A DNA stretch of 64,000 nucleotides from Wuchereria bancrofti (Eukaryota > Nematoda > Chromadorea > Rhabditida > Onchocercidae). Numbering within the stretch: the stretch's first letter is position 1; every line of letters begins with the position of its first letter. This document shows, in pieces, positions 1 through 13,751 of this stretch. The stretch lies in contig SSBO01000012.1 in NCBI GenBank assembly GCA_005281725.1, positions 10,216,975-10,280,974 of the forward strand. Reading direction: 5' to 3'. The notes below the pieces were generated by a model that saw only the letters and a list, made by a program, of their open reading frames with translations, did not search any database and was not told where the DNA came from. Made by a program: the position numbers and the translations under genes.

Positions 1-982
1 GTGATATTTCGAAGTCGATGATAACGTTGTTAAAAATTCAATTAATTAAATATTTCTTTGTGCTTTTTCTTTTTTTTTTTTGAAATCATTTTAAATAAAT
101 AGACAGTTGTATGGGCGGCAAATTTGTTTAATAATTTTAAAAGAATGAATAAATATAGCTTATGTAATAAAATTGCTAGGACAAAAAAAAAAATCCTTTT
201 TGCTTTGAAAAAAAAAGAAAGAAGAAATTATATTTTTAATGAAATTTTATATTTCTTATCGATTATATTATTAAATTTTAATCATTTTCCTTATACGCAT
301 TAGGATGAAAATATAAATAGTTAAAATGAAATTTTTAAAACTCATAACAAACAGATAACCAATTAATTGAGCTAAATTATATGAATTATAATATCGATAA
401 TATCATTATGTATAAATTGATAAAAATAAAAGTGTAAAATTATTTATCAGATATGGTCATTACTTATCCATAAAGTATAAAATTTATTGCGTTTTGTAAA
501 ATGAATAAATGAGTAATTAATTTTTTTTTTGTTTAAATTCCATTAAATATGAATATATAGCAATAATATAAATAATGAAAAGTTTTGCATTAAAAAAATG
601 AAACTGAAAAATTTCGAATTATCTTAAATCAGTTGTTTCATATGAACAAAAATACTTTCTTTTCTTTTTTTTCTTTCGTTTCATCTCTCATTAGCAAACT
701 TTGTTGCTTAATTGTTTCCGGATCATTTTGATTATTTCATCATTTTCTTTCCTTCGTTTTTTTTTCATCCTCTTTTCATGGAAGATAAATTTTATACAAA
801 AAGCTAATCTACGTATTTCTCATCTGTGATGAGAAATTAAAATTTTAAGAGTGTAAAAAAGAACGAAAGAAATTTGGAATTAATGAATTAGCTTAAATTA
901 TTATTGAGAAAATTATATAACATTGTGTACATTTTGTTTTTTCTCTTTTTTTTTCAAGCAATTTATTATAATGAGGAAAAAA

Positions 983-1393
983 GAATGAATGAATGGAATG
1001 GAATGGAATGGAATGGAATGAATGGAATGGAATGGAATGGAATGGAATGAATGGAATGGAATGAATGGAATGGAATGGAATGAATGAATGGAATGGAATG
1101 GAATGAATGGAATGAATGAATGGAATGGAATGGAATGGAATGGAATGGAATGGAATGGAATGGAATGAATGAATGAATGAATGAATGAATGAATGAATGA
1201 ATGAATGAATGAATGAATGAATGAATGAATGAATGAATGAATGAATGAATGAATGAATGAATGAATGAATGAATGAATGAATGAATGAATGAATGAATGA
1301 ATGAATGAATGAATGAATGAATGAATGAATGAATGAATGAATGAATGAATGAATGAATGAATGAATGAATGAATGAATGAATGAATGAATGAA
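983..1393. repeat. Compound GGAAT / GAAT simple satellite
   Basis: About 180 bp of interspersed GGAAT pentamers and GAAT tetramers (983-1165) run into about 225 bp of almost pure GAAT tetramers (to about 1393). The antisense reading frames give artificial FIHS/FHSIP repeats in all three frames, which is why long ORFs appear here. No gene is implied. Confidence 0.95.
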
Positions 1394-3099
1394 ATGAACA
1401 AGAATGAATGATTGACAAGAAAGAAGATGATGGTATAATAACCAACAATGATCATTCATTGCAAATAAAAAAAGGGAGAAATTTGGAGATAAAATATTGG
1501 TAAAAAGGAAAGATAAAGAATAGTTTGGAAGAAGTATTTGGAGATAAGAGATTGAAAAAAATACGAAAGAAAAGGGAAAAGGGAGAGAGAAAGAGAAAAA
1601 GGAAAAGAAGAATTAAAAGATTTGAAATTGAAAGGAAAAAAAAGATCAGTCAATCAATGAATATGTTAAAAAGGAAAAAACAATATAAAAGAAAAAAAAC
1701 CCTTTTTAGATGATAATGATAATGTAAAATATTTCTTCCAACATGATTGTATATGATGGATTAATTAATCCCTTTAATCTTCTTATCGGATTAACATCAT
1801 TGATCATCGCCATAAATCTCCCTCTCTCTCTCTCTCTCTCTCCCCTCTCTCTCAATGAGTTTATTGGCGCCTCTCATTTTTCCCCATTTATTTTCATCAA
1901 TTATTCATGATGACAAAAAAATCATTTACAATCAACTTTCCTCATTTCATCTCTTCTCTTTTCCTCATTTCTGATTTTCATCATTTTTTCCTCTTCCCAC
2001 GCTTTTTCCCCTGACCTTCTATATCCTTTTTCTCTCTTTTTCTTATTTACTATTATTTTCTTTCCTTCCACGGTTTTCCCCCTCTCTTCTACACCGTTTT
2101 TCTCTTCCCTTTTTTATTTACTATTATTTTCTTTACTTCGATTCATTCATCTATTTCAACAATAATAAATAACCAAAGAATAAAAATGAAAAAGAGAGGG
2201 AGAAAGAAACCGAAAAAAGGAAAAATGAAACAAAATAAAAAAAAAAACGAAAAACTCATTTCTTATTTTACAAACAATATAACTTTTCACTAAAAAATTT
2301 ATTAAACTATTTTTTTTTTTGGAAGGATATTTTTTGATTTTTTTATTAAATAGTTGGAAGCAATAAAGTAAAAAGAAAATAATTAATAGTAAGAAAAAAA
2401 ATGGAAGAGAAAAGGAAAAACGAAATATTATTTGTGTGCATTCATTCTATAATTTAATTAATTGATATAATTAAATAAAAATAATAAGAAAGAAAAAATT
2501 AAGGAAAAAAAACAGCAAAACAACTAAAAAAAAGAAAATTGACGGAAACAAAAGAGAAAGACAAACAGAGGAAAAAAAGGAAAGATAGTAAAAATTTCAT
2601 TTCCACTTTTTTTTCATTTTCATAATAACAATAAAATTTTTTGTAGTGTTTCGCTTTTTTTTCTTTGTTATTAATACTTTCTTCTTTTTTTAAATAATTT
2701 TTTTTACAAAAATTTTCAAGAAAATATGAAAAAGAAAACAGAAAAGATGCATTGAAAAAAATGAAGAAGTGTAAGAGAATTGTTTTAATAATTAATCGTT
2801 TGTTTATTATTAGTTAAATAATCTTATTAATTAGAGAGGAAAAAAAAGCTAAATAAAATAATAAAATAAATAAATTATTGATAGTGCAATTGATATAGTT
2901 GAAATTTGAATGAATCTTAATCTTTTTTTTTTTTTGATTGTACTTGAAATAAAATATGCCAGATACAACCTTTCATTCATTCTTTAACACCCATTCATTT
3001 GCATAAGCTCAGATTACCTCCATAACCGGTCACTCATCTTCACATTTTTGTTAGCCATCTTATTAAATAATACATTATACATTTAAAAAAACTTATACT

Positions 3100-3840
3100 A
3101 CCTATATTTTACTTATAGGTTATTATTATAAGTAATTTACATATTTTTTCTATTACTTACATTATCTATGTATTACTACTTGTATTACCTGAAATTAAGT
3201 TGAAAACTAAAATTATTTTTATTAGCAAAAGTAGGTTAACAAAGATTACTTTTTATTTGCAAACAATATATATATGTATATATGTTTTCTTCATTATTTA
3301 TATTACCTGTACTTATAGATTAATAATCACGATTGCTTTTATTATTATTTATAAGTAATTTATATACATATTTCTTTATTACTTATATTATCTATGTATT
3401 ACTTATATTACCTGTATTTAAATGTCGATAACCAAGATTATTTCTATTAGTACTTGTAAGTAATTTATATATATTTTTATTACTTATATTACCTGTACTT
3501 ATAGGTTGATAACCAAGATTATTATTACTTGTGAGTAATTTCTATCTATATTTTTATTACTTATATTACCTGTACTTATAGGTTGATAACCAAGATTATT
3601 ATTATTACTTGTGAGTAATTTCTATCTATATTTTTATTACTTATATTATCTATGCATTACTCATGTGACTCATATTTTACTTGTAGATAGGTAACCAAGA
3701 TTACTTTTATTATTTATAAGTAACTTTTATGTATTTTCTTACTTATATATAAATTATCCATAAGTAATTTCTGTTACTACTTATGAATTATTTATATTGC
3801 GTACACATTACTATACAAATAATTTGCACAGATTACTTAT
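3100..3840. repeat. Degenerate 77-80 bp minisatellite
   Basis: Repeated blocks carry ATTACTTATATTACCTGTAC, a GGTTGATAACCAAGATTA element and a GTGAGTAATT element. The clearest units start at 3474, 3551 and 3631, giving periods of 77 and 80 bp; the 80-bp unit has one extra ATT. Flanking copies become progressively degenerate on both sides. Each unit carries ATTACTT and AAGTAAT in opposing orientation, so single-stranded copies could fold. Confidence 0.8.
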
Positions 3841-4888
3841 ACAATTAAATATGCTTTGTTTTCTTTTTTCTTTGCTTTTTTTTCCTACCAGCAATTAATA
3901 CTCAGAATTTTGAAATAAATGATCGAAAACTTTTTTCCAAAAATAATTTTTTAAAGGAATAGAATAAGTTTGGACGAAATTATGTAAATGATGTGATTGA
4001 ATAGAAAGTGTAAAAGCGAAAAGACTTTTCATTAGTTTTTCTTTTCCTTAGTTGTAGTCAAAAAAAAATTCATCAGTTGTAAAATAAAATAAAATAAAAA
4101 AAATTGAACCATTCATGTGAAATAGCATTAAATTGTGGAAATGTTCAATGAAAGTAAAAAAGAAAAAAGAAATGAAACAAACAACTCTACTTATGAACAT
4201 TAATTATACGTGTTATAATTTTTAAATCCTTAGATTATGATTTGAAAATTTCTTTGAAAATTTCAAAAATCAATCATTTCAATACTCTCAATTTTGACAA
4301 AATTCATTTATTTATTTTTTTACATTACTGATTTCATTGTAATATCATTTTTTCTCAAAAATCCTTCATTTTTTTCAAAAACAAAAAAAAAAGGAGAGAA
4401 ACCAGAGTGTAATTGTTTGATAAAAAAATAGCACGAAAAAAATTAAAATTGAAATAGTGATAAGTAGAATAATAATATAATTATATATATATAAGTTATT
4501 ATATTAAATACTGATGAATTATTGTTGCATACATAAGTTATGATAGGAAACGAAATAATCAAAATTGGTAATAATGAATTGCGTAAAAAATCAACTAATG
4601 TTAAATTAGTAATAAAATAAATTAGTAATTGTACTTAAAAATTTCTTTTCTGCATCCTGTCATTAGCTTATTTCAGTTTAATCAAAATGATTACTTTGAT
4701 CGATATGCATCAAAAAAAAAAAAATTTTATGTGCAAGAAAAAAAAAGTTGACGGAAAATAAAACGGGATGAATGTAACATGAAATTAAAATTTTTTGAAT
4801 TATCGTTTTTGCACCATCATATATTGCCATTGTATATTTAATGCTAATAAATCATTTGTTCATCAATTAACAATTTGCTAATTCATCA

Positions 4889-4951
4889 ATAATAATAATA
4901 ATAATAACAATAATAATAGTAATAATAATAATAATAGTAATAATAATAACC
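4889..4951. repeat. (AAT)n array with AAC/AGT variants
   Basis: A run of AAT triplets interrupted by AAC and AGT variants. It is the same repeat class as the arrays near 9147, 27460, 32760, 42890 and 62060. Confidence 0.9.
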
Positions 4952-5934
4952 ATTATAATAAACTAATAATTAAATATATCACTTGCATTACAGAAAAGTT
5001 TAATGCTAATCTTGCTTTAAAACATTCATTTTCATAGTTGATTTATTCGAAAATTTAAATATTAAAAAAAAGTGTTTGATGAATTTAAAATGGTAGGGTG
5101 GACGACGAAATAGGGAATTTAAAGGTGAAAAAAGGACAAAAAAACGATAGTAATATTTCTTTTTTTTTCTTCCTATAAAGCCATTTTTTCCCAATTTTTA
5201 AAATAATAAAGTAAAATAAAAGAAGATTTTTAAAGTTTAATGAAAGGGAAAAAAATGAAAAAAAATGCAGCAAACGAACAAATAACATTCGTTTTACGAT
5301 TAGCATTTCTTTTTCTTCAAAAAAAAAAAACAAAAAAACAGAAGAGAAAAACTTAGCCGTCAAAAGATTATTTCAAAGCTTATAACACTTGTAAAACATA
5401 TTCAAATAATTGTTTTAGCGTTAGAAAAAGAAATGAAAATGAAATTTAAACCAACTAAACATTGTTTCACTGTAACGTTTTTCGTTTTTTGTATAAAAAA
5501 TGTCATTTTCCCTATTTAAATTTAATTCTAAAATGAAAATTAATTAAGGCGAAAGTGGAAAAAGGAGAAAATAAGTTTTAAAAAATTTTTTCCTTTTCTT
5601 AATCAATTTTTATAATTTAATACAGTGAGTGAAAAAGTAAAGAATTTTACATTTACGCTTCACTTCTCTTAATTTGGAGCAATTTTCATGGTTTTTTGTT
5701 TGATAATGATATATTAATTAATTGATAATAGTAATTCTGATAATAATATTTATTTTTTTAGTTGTCAAATGAATTGCAGAAGCAAATGTTTTGTTAAAAT
5801 AAAAAAACAAACAAAAATAAAAACAAATGTAAAAAATATTTAAGTTACTGTAAAAAAAGAAAAAATGCATTTTCATACAAATATAAATAATTTAAAAAAT
5901 TCCAATATAAAAAATGTAAAATTTTCTTTTTCAG

Positions 5935-8900
5935 TTAATTAGGCATCGAAGGTCAAAAATTAGCAGTGCTGGCCGAAACATTCGAGAAACTTTTAATAAA
6001 AACAATAACAAATGTCGTTGTCCATCAGGTATGTCCCTCTTTCTTTTTTTTGTTTTTTTTTTTCTTTTTTGTTTTTTAGTTGAAATTTCATTATCGAATA
6101 ATAATAATATTTAAATATTAATAGTTTTGTGAAATAATAAAAAAAACTGTTTTTTCTTTTAAACATTTCATTTTCATTTTTCATTTTTTTTTTTTATTTT
6201 TTTAAATAAAACATTTGTGAAAAATATAATTGCTTTTGCATTACAAAATTCCATCTTTAAATAACGGGAATTGTTTCCAAAAATTTAATTTAAGTGTTAC
6301 GAAAAAAAGGAAGAAAATGATTTTCCTTTTTCCTTTTCTTTTACAATTTCCTCCCACTTTTTCTAATTTTTTTTTCTCCCAAAATTCATCATATATTATC
6401 AGTAAATGAAGAAGCAATTGATGCTTGTTAGAAAGGAATTTGATGATGTGAAAATTCTCATCATTTGGAAATTTTGAAGTGCTTTTTGAAAGTTTTTTTT
6501 TTCACTCACTACCCCTCTCTCTCTCTCTCTCTCTCTCTCATTCTTTCTCTTTCATTTGGCTTCTTTTACTAACACTTCAACATTTTGTTGGTGATGAACA
6601 ATAAAATGGGCTGATTAAATTAAAAAATAATTCTTATATTTTGAAGTAGTTAAGAAACAAATTAAATTAAAAGAAAACTCTTAACCTTTAAGAGAGCGAA
6701 GAGAAAGAAAGAGTAAATGAAGAAGTGAATATGTTTGAGTTAAATTTAAAAATGATTTTGGAACTTATAAAATTAGTAGAAGAGAATTGAAACTGAAAAA
6801 CAAAAAAAGCATAAATTCGTTATTTTATTTTATTCTAAATTTTTTTTAGGTCAAAAAGGTGAACCAGGAATACCAGGATCAATAGTATGTTTCATTTTTT
6901 TTTCATATTTATTACTTAATTATTTTTTTTTGTTTTTCTTCTTTCTTTTCAATCCCTTTCTTCTTAACATTTCTATGTGTATGTTTCTTTGTTTGGTTTT
7001 TTATATCACAAGCATGTTAAAATTGATAAGTGTTTGTTTTCAAATGATTTAATAATAGTAGTAATTTTTTTGTTTTAATTTTAATTTAATTCAAAATTAA
7101 ATTCAATTGAACTTATTATTTTTATTTATTTTTGTATTTACAATGGATGTATTGCATGGTAATTAAAATATTGTGTTGAAAATAATTTAAATTTTGTAAT
7201 TTGTGAAAATTGTTATTCCTTTTCACTGATAAATTGCAGCATTCGAAGCAAACATTACGTCGTCAGTTACGATCATTTGGTTTTTTATATACACCTAGTG
7301 GACATGCGATACAACTTCGCGGTATATCGGGACCACCTGGGCCACCTGTACGTTGTTGTGTTCTTTCACATCCTTTGTTTGTGTTTTTTTAATGTTTCTT
7401 TTTTTTTTTTTTTGTTTAACAACTACTACCTTTGTTGTTGGTAAACAAATGACTATTTCATTTGAATGATATTTCTGTGCGTTTTTTTAAATCTCCCATA
7501 TTTTTTCCGCAAAAAGAAGTTAATTTCAAATGCACTCTTATAAGTAATCAAATAATTCATTTATAAAATATTAATGATTGATTTTTTTTGAAAAAATGAA
7601 AAAAGACAACAAACGAAAAAAACAACTAATCAACTTAAAAAGAAGAACACACACACTATCATAGTTCGATCATTTACAACCATTGATATGATAATGTTTT
7701 TTTTCTTTGTGATAATTTTTTCCTCATTTCAAATTTATCATTTATTAATTTAATTAAGCATGCTGCAATGTAATTATTCTTTCTAAATTTGCTATCATTT
7801 TCACAAATTCCTATGTTGTACTGTTTGATTGTGGTATTTTGTTCATAATATTAAATTTTAGTACTTATTTAGTATCATTAATACTTTTTAAATTCAAAAG
7901 AAAAAAATTCATTTTAGGGACCAAAAGGTACTCGTGGATATCCTGGTTTTCCGGTAAGCATAAAAATTATTATCACCATTATTTAAAATATCAAGTATGC
8001 AAAAAAAAAATTTAATTTTTTCTTTTCTTTCATAAATATATAACATTTTAAATTAATGAATTAATTTTCATTTTTAGGGACCAATCGGCTTGGATGGACC
8101 AAAAGGTATTGCGGTTAGTGATTAAAAGTATTTATTAAATTTACAGCATGAAATTACATTTAAAATAGCTAAACTATTAAGTAGAAATAACAATTAATTA
8201 AAAGGAAATTAACTATAATTTAGAATGAATAAAATGAAAATAAATTTATTATTATATCATTTTAGATCATAAATATTCCCATTAATAAACATTAATTGAT
8301 TATTAGATCAACTAATTAATATAATTTATTTGGGAGTGTAACAAATACAAATCTATAAATATCAATGCATTGCGTAATAATCTTTGGTACCATCAAAAAA
8401 AAAGCAAAAATGGGAAATCCATCAAATTATCACGACACTTCTCTGCGGGATGTCATCTATAGCAGAAAAGCTCTTCAACCGGACTGATGATATCCAATTG
8501 GATTATTTATCAATAGATGGGGGAATATTATAAGTAATATCCTTGAACGATCATTTTAATAAAAATTTGTCCACATTTCTTTTTTTTTTTTTTCATTTTA
8601 ATTAATCAATCATTTACTAGCTTAGAAATTTTTAAATAGAATAAAATGAAAAATATTATAGGGTATGCCAGGACCAAAAGGCGAGCGAGGTGAACGTGGT
8701 CCAATGGGGCCACCAGGATATCCTGGTGCTAAAGGTGAACGTGGTTATTCGGCTGCTCTCAGCAAAATACAGGTATTATTTTAATCATATATTAATATAC
8801 TTTATTCTATATATGTATATATAATTATTTAGAAAAATATTGTTTAAAAAAAATGTTAATTATTAAATGATTAAATTTAAATACTTGTTGATTAGTTAAT

Positions 8901-11900
8901 TTTGATTTGATTCAACTTTATCTGCCTTAATTTTCTTTCTTGTAAATGCAAAAAAAGAGCTATTTGAAGAGATTTTTAAATTAGAATATGAATTTTTAAA
9001 ACTTTTTTAGGTTGCGAAATGCTAATTTAACTTTTATAGTATTAATTTTATAGGTTGCGAATGCTGATTCTGTAACACCAGTGCTTATTCAGGTAAATTT
9101 CTGGAATTAATACAATTTGAAATATTGTTTATCTTGACATTACAATAATAGTAATAATAATAATAATGATAATAATAACAATAACAATAATAATAATGGT
9201 AATAATAATAATAATGATAATAATAATGTGATGCTGACAATGTCGACAGATTGTATCAGATAAATTTGTCCTTCAATTTTTTTTTAATTATTAAGTCACA
9301 TTTGTTAATTTCTTATTACATTGATCCAATAAAAATTTTTAATAATCGTCGAATCAATCAATAATTTTGAAATGTAGTATTATCACAGGGTCCACCTGGT
9401 CCACCGGGAAATCCTGGTCCACCGGGAAATTCTGGTCCACCTGGTGATGTTGGAAAGCCTGGTCCATCAGGACCAAAAGGTGATAGAGGATTACCCGGTT
9501 TTGACGGTGAATCACGAGTTGGTATGAAAGGTGAACCTGGTATGCCTGGTATTCAAGGCAAAACTGGTCCAGTAGGACCACCTGGACATCCTGGATTAAA
9601 GGTACTCTTTTTTTTCGAAATTTATAGGAAAAATTTTAGATTTTCATTTATTTTATTTTCAGTTTTATTCTTGTAAAATTATGTGTTGTGACTTGGTGTT
9701 GTTTAATTTTTTAATTAAGAATGATAATTTATTACAAAAGAAACAAAGAAATGTTTGTTTATTGTTGCATGTATTCGTTATGTTGTAAATATTGTAAATA
9801 TATTGCATATAAAATAAACAATTAGGGAGAGCCTGGATCACCGGGACAACGTGGATTACCAGGTCTTACGTCAAAATATGTAGAGAAAAATCCAGAACCA
9901 ATAATTGGTCCACCGGGTAAACCCGGAGCACCTGGAATACGCGGTCTACCAGGTATACCTGGATCTCCAGGTGTTCCAGGAGCTAAAGGTGATTTAGGAC
10001 TTCCGGGCAAAGATGGTATTGAAGGAAAAATAGGAAGAACGGGCAATCCAGGTCAACAAGGAATACCGGTAATTTGTTTGCATGCAGTAATTTTTTTCTT
10101 CACTCGTGTTATTATATTTTCAAACTTTGAAAAAGTTTGAAATCATATGGTTTTTTTAAAAAAACTGAAAATTTTCAATTGATTTATAATTTTGATTATT
10201 TGATAAATTCCTTATTTAATTTACATATATATCAAGAAGCATGCACAAATGATTATAAACATTAATTAATCTAAAACAGTGTTTTGAGAAAAATTAGTTT
10301 TCGGAAGAAAAAAAAACGAAGGAATAAATATTCTATTATGTTTTGGTTAATTAATCAATTTGCAAACTATAAAAAATGATAAAAATCTATTTTAAAAATT
10401 AAATTCAAATCAAAATATGTTACAAAAAAGGAAGAAAGAAAGGAATTGTTTGTAGGGAGAAAAAGGTGAAAGAGGTGAAAAGGGAGAAGTTGGTATGCAA
10501 GGATTACCTGGTCCACCTGGTGTTGTTACAGCAACATCAGCAAGGACAACACAAGTTATTGCTGGACCACCGGGACCACCAGGACGAGATGGACGAAAGG
10601 GTGAAAAAGGCGAAAAGGTTTTTTTTTTTCTCCTTCTTTTAAAATTATCAAATAAATTGAAATTCTTCATTTGAAATGAAAATCTGAATTGTTACAAATT
10701 CAGAAACATAATTATTGTTTAAAAAAAAAAAAAATAATCCAATCGTGTTAAATTTTACAATCATATGTTATGTCAAGATGTGAAATTAACAAAAAAAGAA
10801 AAAAATCAAATTTTTTTTCTTTCAAAATTTTAAATTAATGTATGCTGTGATAAAACTCACCAATTAAGCATTTTTAGTAATATGGTTTTTTTTTAATAAG
10901 TAATTTAGTAAGTAAGAGAATTCAGGGCGATACGGGTAGCAGAGGTCCAATAGGTCCACCCGGACAATCGGGTGCAAAAGGTGAAATTGGTAAACGTGGC
11001 AAAAAAGTGAGTTTATGCTCGTTTTGTTTACTTTTCTCTTTTTCTTTCTTTTTTTGTTTTGTTCATTTAGTCAAAAAAAAGTGAAAATTTTGAAAAATTA
11101 AAAATTTTTTTTTTGAGAGAAAAGAAAAAGCATGTTTGTTTGTTTGTTTTTTTTACTTGTTTTACTAATTGATTGATGTATGTGTAAAAATAATTGAAAA
11201 ATTATTATCTATATTATATGTATATGATAGTTTTGTTGATTTAATTTGCATAAATTGTTTGTAAATAATTATTAAAGCATGCCTTTTGCATGATTATTGT
11301 ATATGTGTTTTAAATTTTTTTTAAAAAAGGAGAACAAAAGGAAACTTTTTTTGTCTATTTAAACAGCATGTTAATTTTACCTGACAGGTAAGGTTTTATA
11401 TTCTACTTTCTGTTTTCCCTTTTTTCTTTGCTTTATTTTCTAATATTAAAATTTACTTCAATCTTTTTTTTTTGCTCTAAAAAAACGCAAACTAGACAAT
11501 ATATAGTTATAAAAAAAATTATATAATATTTTTAGGTCTAAAATAATAGATTAATTGCTAATAGTTTTTAAGTTTTTTATTCTTTGTTTTTTTTTTTTTT
11601 GTTTCGTTTTTTTGGAAAAAGGAGCGAAAAAGAAATGTTTAGTAGTTGAAATTAATCATTTTGATGTATGATTATTCAGGGTAGAGATGGTTTAAATGTG
11701 AGTGAGGAAAAACTAATTGAAAAATTATTACCAATGTTGCAACAATATGCACGAATAGATGGTTTACCAGGACCACCAGGTCCAATTGGACCACAAGTAA
11801 GTTTGAAAAAAAAGATTTTTTTTTGTTGGTTTTTTTTTTTCGAAAATCTAAGTTTGATTTAGTTTCTTCTAGTAAATGACAAGTAAAAATTACAGGGTCC

Positions 11901-13658
11901 AAAAGGTAACGAAGGACCACATGGTGAACGTGGGCCTCAAGGTTTACCGGGTCATGCTGGTGCAAAAGGTGAACGTGGTGAAATTGGACCACCTGGTTTA
12001 ATTGGTCCACCAGGATTACCAGGGCATTTAGTAAGTGTAATTAGTTACCTAATATTAGTTAGAGGAATGTATGAAAATTATTGAAATAAGTTTGCATTCT
12101 GAAATTTCTACATTTTAAAAGTGGTTTTAAAAGCGAAAAATACTGATTTTTTTCTTCAGTTCAACTGAAAATTTTTTTCAAAAAAAAACAATTTCAGAGC
12201 ACCGTAATTGAAGCGACTGCTTCATCATCATCACTTGCAGTTCCAGGACCACCCGGACCTCGGGTATGGATTAAAACAATACTTTATATTTTGGCTTATA
12301 AAAAGCATAATATCCGAAAATTAAAACAAATAAATTTTAGGGAAGTCCCGGTTTACCTGGACCACCAGGTATGAAAGGTGAAAAAGGTGAACAAGGATTA
12401 GCAGGCGTTCCTGGATCACTTGGTTTGCCTGTATGTCTTATTTTTACATTATGTCATTTCAAAATATTTAATGAATTTAACTTTTTTATTTTTTCAAATT
12501 GAGTTCTGAAAAAGAAAAAACTTTCGCTAAATTTTTATTTATGTGCAAAAATGCAAAAAGAAATTGAAATGAATTTAAGTAATTCAATAGCTAAACAAAT
12601 TTAGGGACCACCAGGACCAATGGGAATAAGAGGACCGCCTGGAATGGAAGGCAAACAGGTGAGAGGAAAAAAATTAATTTAAAAATTTGAAACAAATGTT
12701 TAATTTTAGTATACAATTCTTTTCATTCATATATTAGCAAACTATTTATCAATAAATATTATCAGTATATCAGTTGCCATTATTATCATATCGAATTTTT
12801 TCAGTTAATTTATAAATAATTTTAAGATGCTCAAATTGCATTATTTGTAATGGTATTACATTGAATTTTCAAAATTTAGTCTTTCAGTTTTTTTTTTGTT
12901 TTTTCTTAAATTCTTACGATAGATAAATAATAATATTCATTGTTTAATTCATCACTTATTCTTAATTTCTAGCAACAATCTTATATAATAATATTATTAT
13001 TATTACTGTTATTATTCTTATTATTAATATAATACAGTATAATATAATAATAATAAAAGTATAAATGAATATTAAAAAAGAGAATAGAAGTAAATAAATA
13101 TTTAAATTTTTATAGAAATATTAATCTCTTTTTAAGCAATAAATTTTTCACTTGCAGCAGATAGATATTCGCTGATCAAATTCTTTCATCAACTTGTCAT
13201 CATCATTTTATATGGTGACATGTGGATTAGTTACAGAGTTATTTGATCTTTTTGTCCTTTTTTTTTTGAAAAAAAGGGTAAAAATTTATTATTGATTTCA
13301 AATTTACAAATTTTAATGTAACTAAAATAAGTGATAGAAATATTTTGTTTTAAATATTTGTGCAAGAAATATAATTTATATATATATAATTTTGATTGTA
13401 TATTGTATCGTTTTTTTTTTTGGATCGCACATTTGTGTTTTGATTGAGCTTGCATAATTTGCATGGCATGGTATAGCAAGCTTAAATGTTTTGTGATATT
13501 TCTTTTTTTGTTTTCTTTTTTGATGTAAAATTCTAAACAAAGATTATTTTTTCTTAAATTGTTTTATATTTATAGGGTAAACCTGGACCAGTGGGACCAA
13601 CAGGTTTGAAAGGCGATATTGGATTACCTGTATGTATATAATTTGATTGATTGGTTGG

Positions 13659-13751
<93 letters not shown>

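Larger units (their letters stand above)
1..5934. other. AT-rich region without a recognised gene (intergenic or 5' intron of the collagen)
   Basis: I see no exon with convincing coding character on either strand. The stretch is AT-rich with many A/T homopolymers, a GAATG/GAAT satellite near 983-1393, a short CT run near 1820-1845, a minisatellite near 3100-3840 and an AAT array near 4889-4951. The first collagen exon I can see begins at 5935 in phase 0 with no start codon. The missing cytoplasmic and membrane-spanning exons of that gene must therefore lie here unrecognised or upstream of the window, so much of this stretch may be intron. Confidence 0.5.

Noticed and set aside
983..1393. Contamination by human GGAAT satellite
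   Set aside because: The block passes directly into GAAT tetramers and AT-rich unique DNA like the rest of the window, so a local simple-repeat origin is more likely.
893..1459. Three overlapping minus-strand ORFs of 160-188 codons rich in FIHS/FHSIP
   Set aside because: They are translations of the GGAAT/GAAT satellite; all three frames are open because the repeat lacks stops on that strand.
3100..3840. CRISPR-like array
   Set aside because: Periodic repeats lack distinct spacers, the units are degenerate throughout and the DNA is eukaryotic; it is a minisatellite.
9354..12010. Minus-strand ORFs rich in Pro and Gly (9354-9581, 9822-10046, 10410-10670, 11672-12010)
   Set aside because: Antisense shadows of the Gly-X-Y collagen exons; only the plus strand has splice sites and phases that join.
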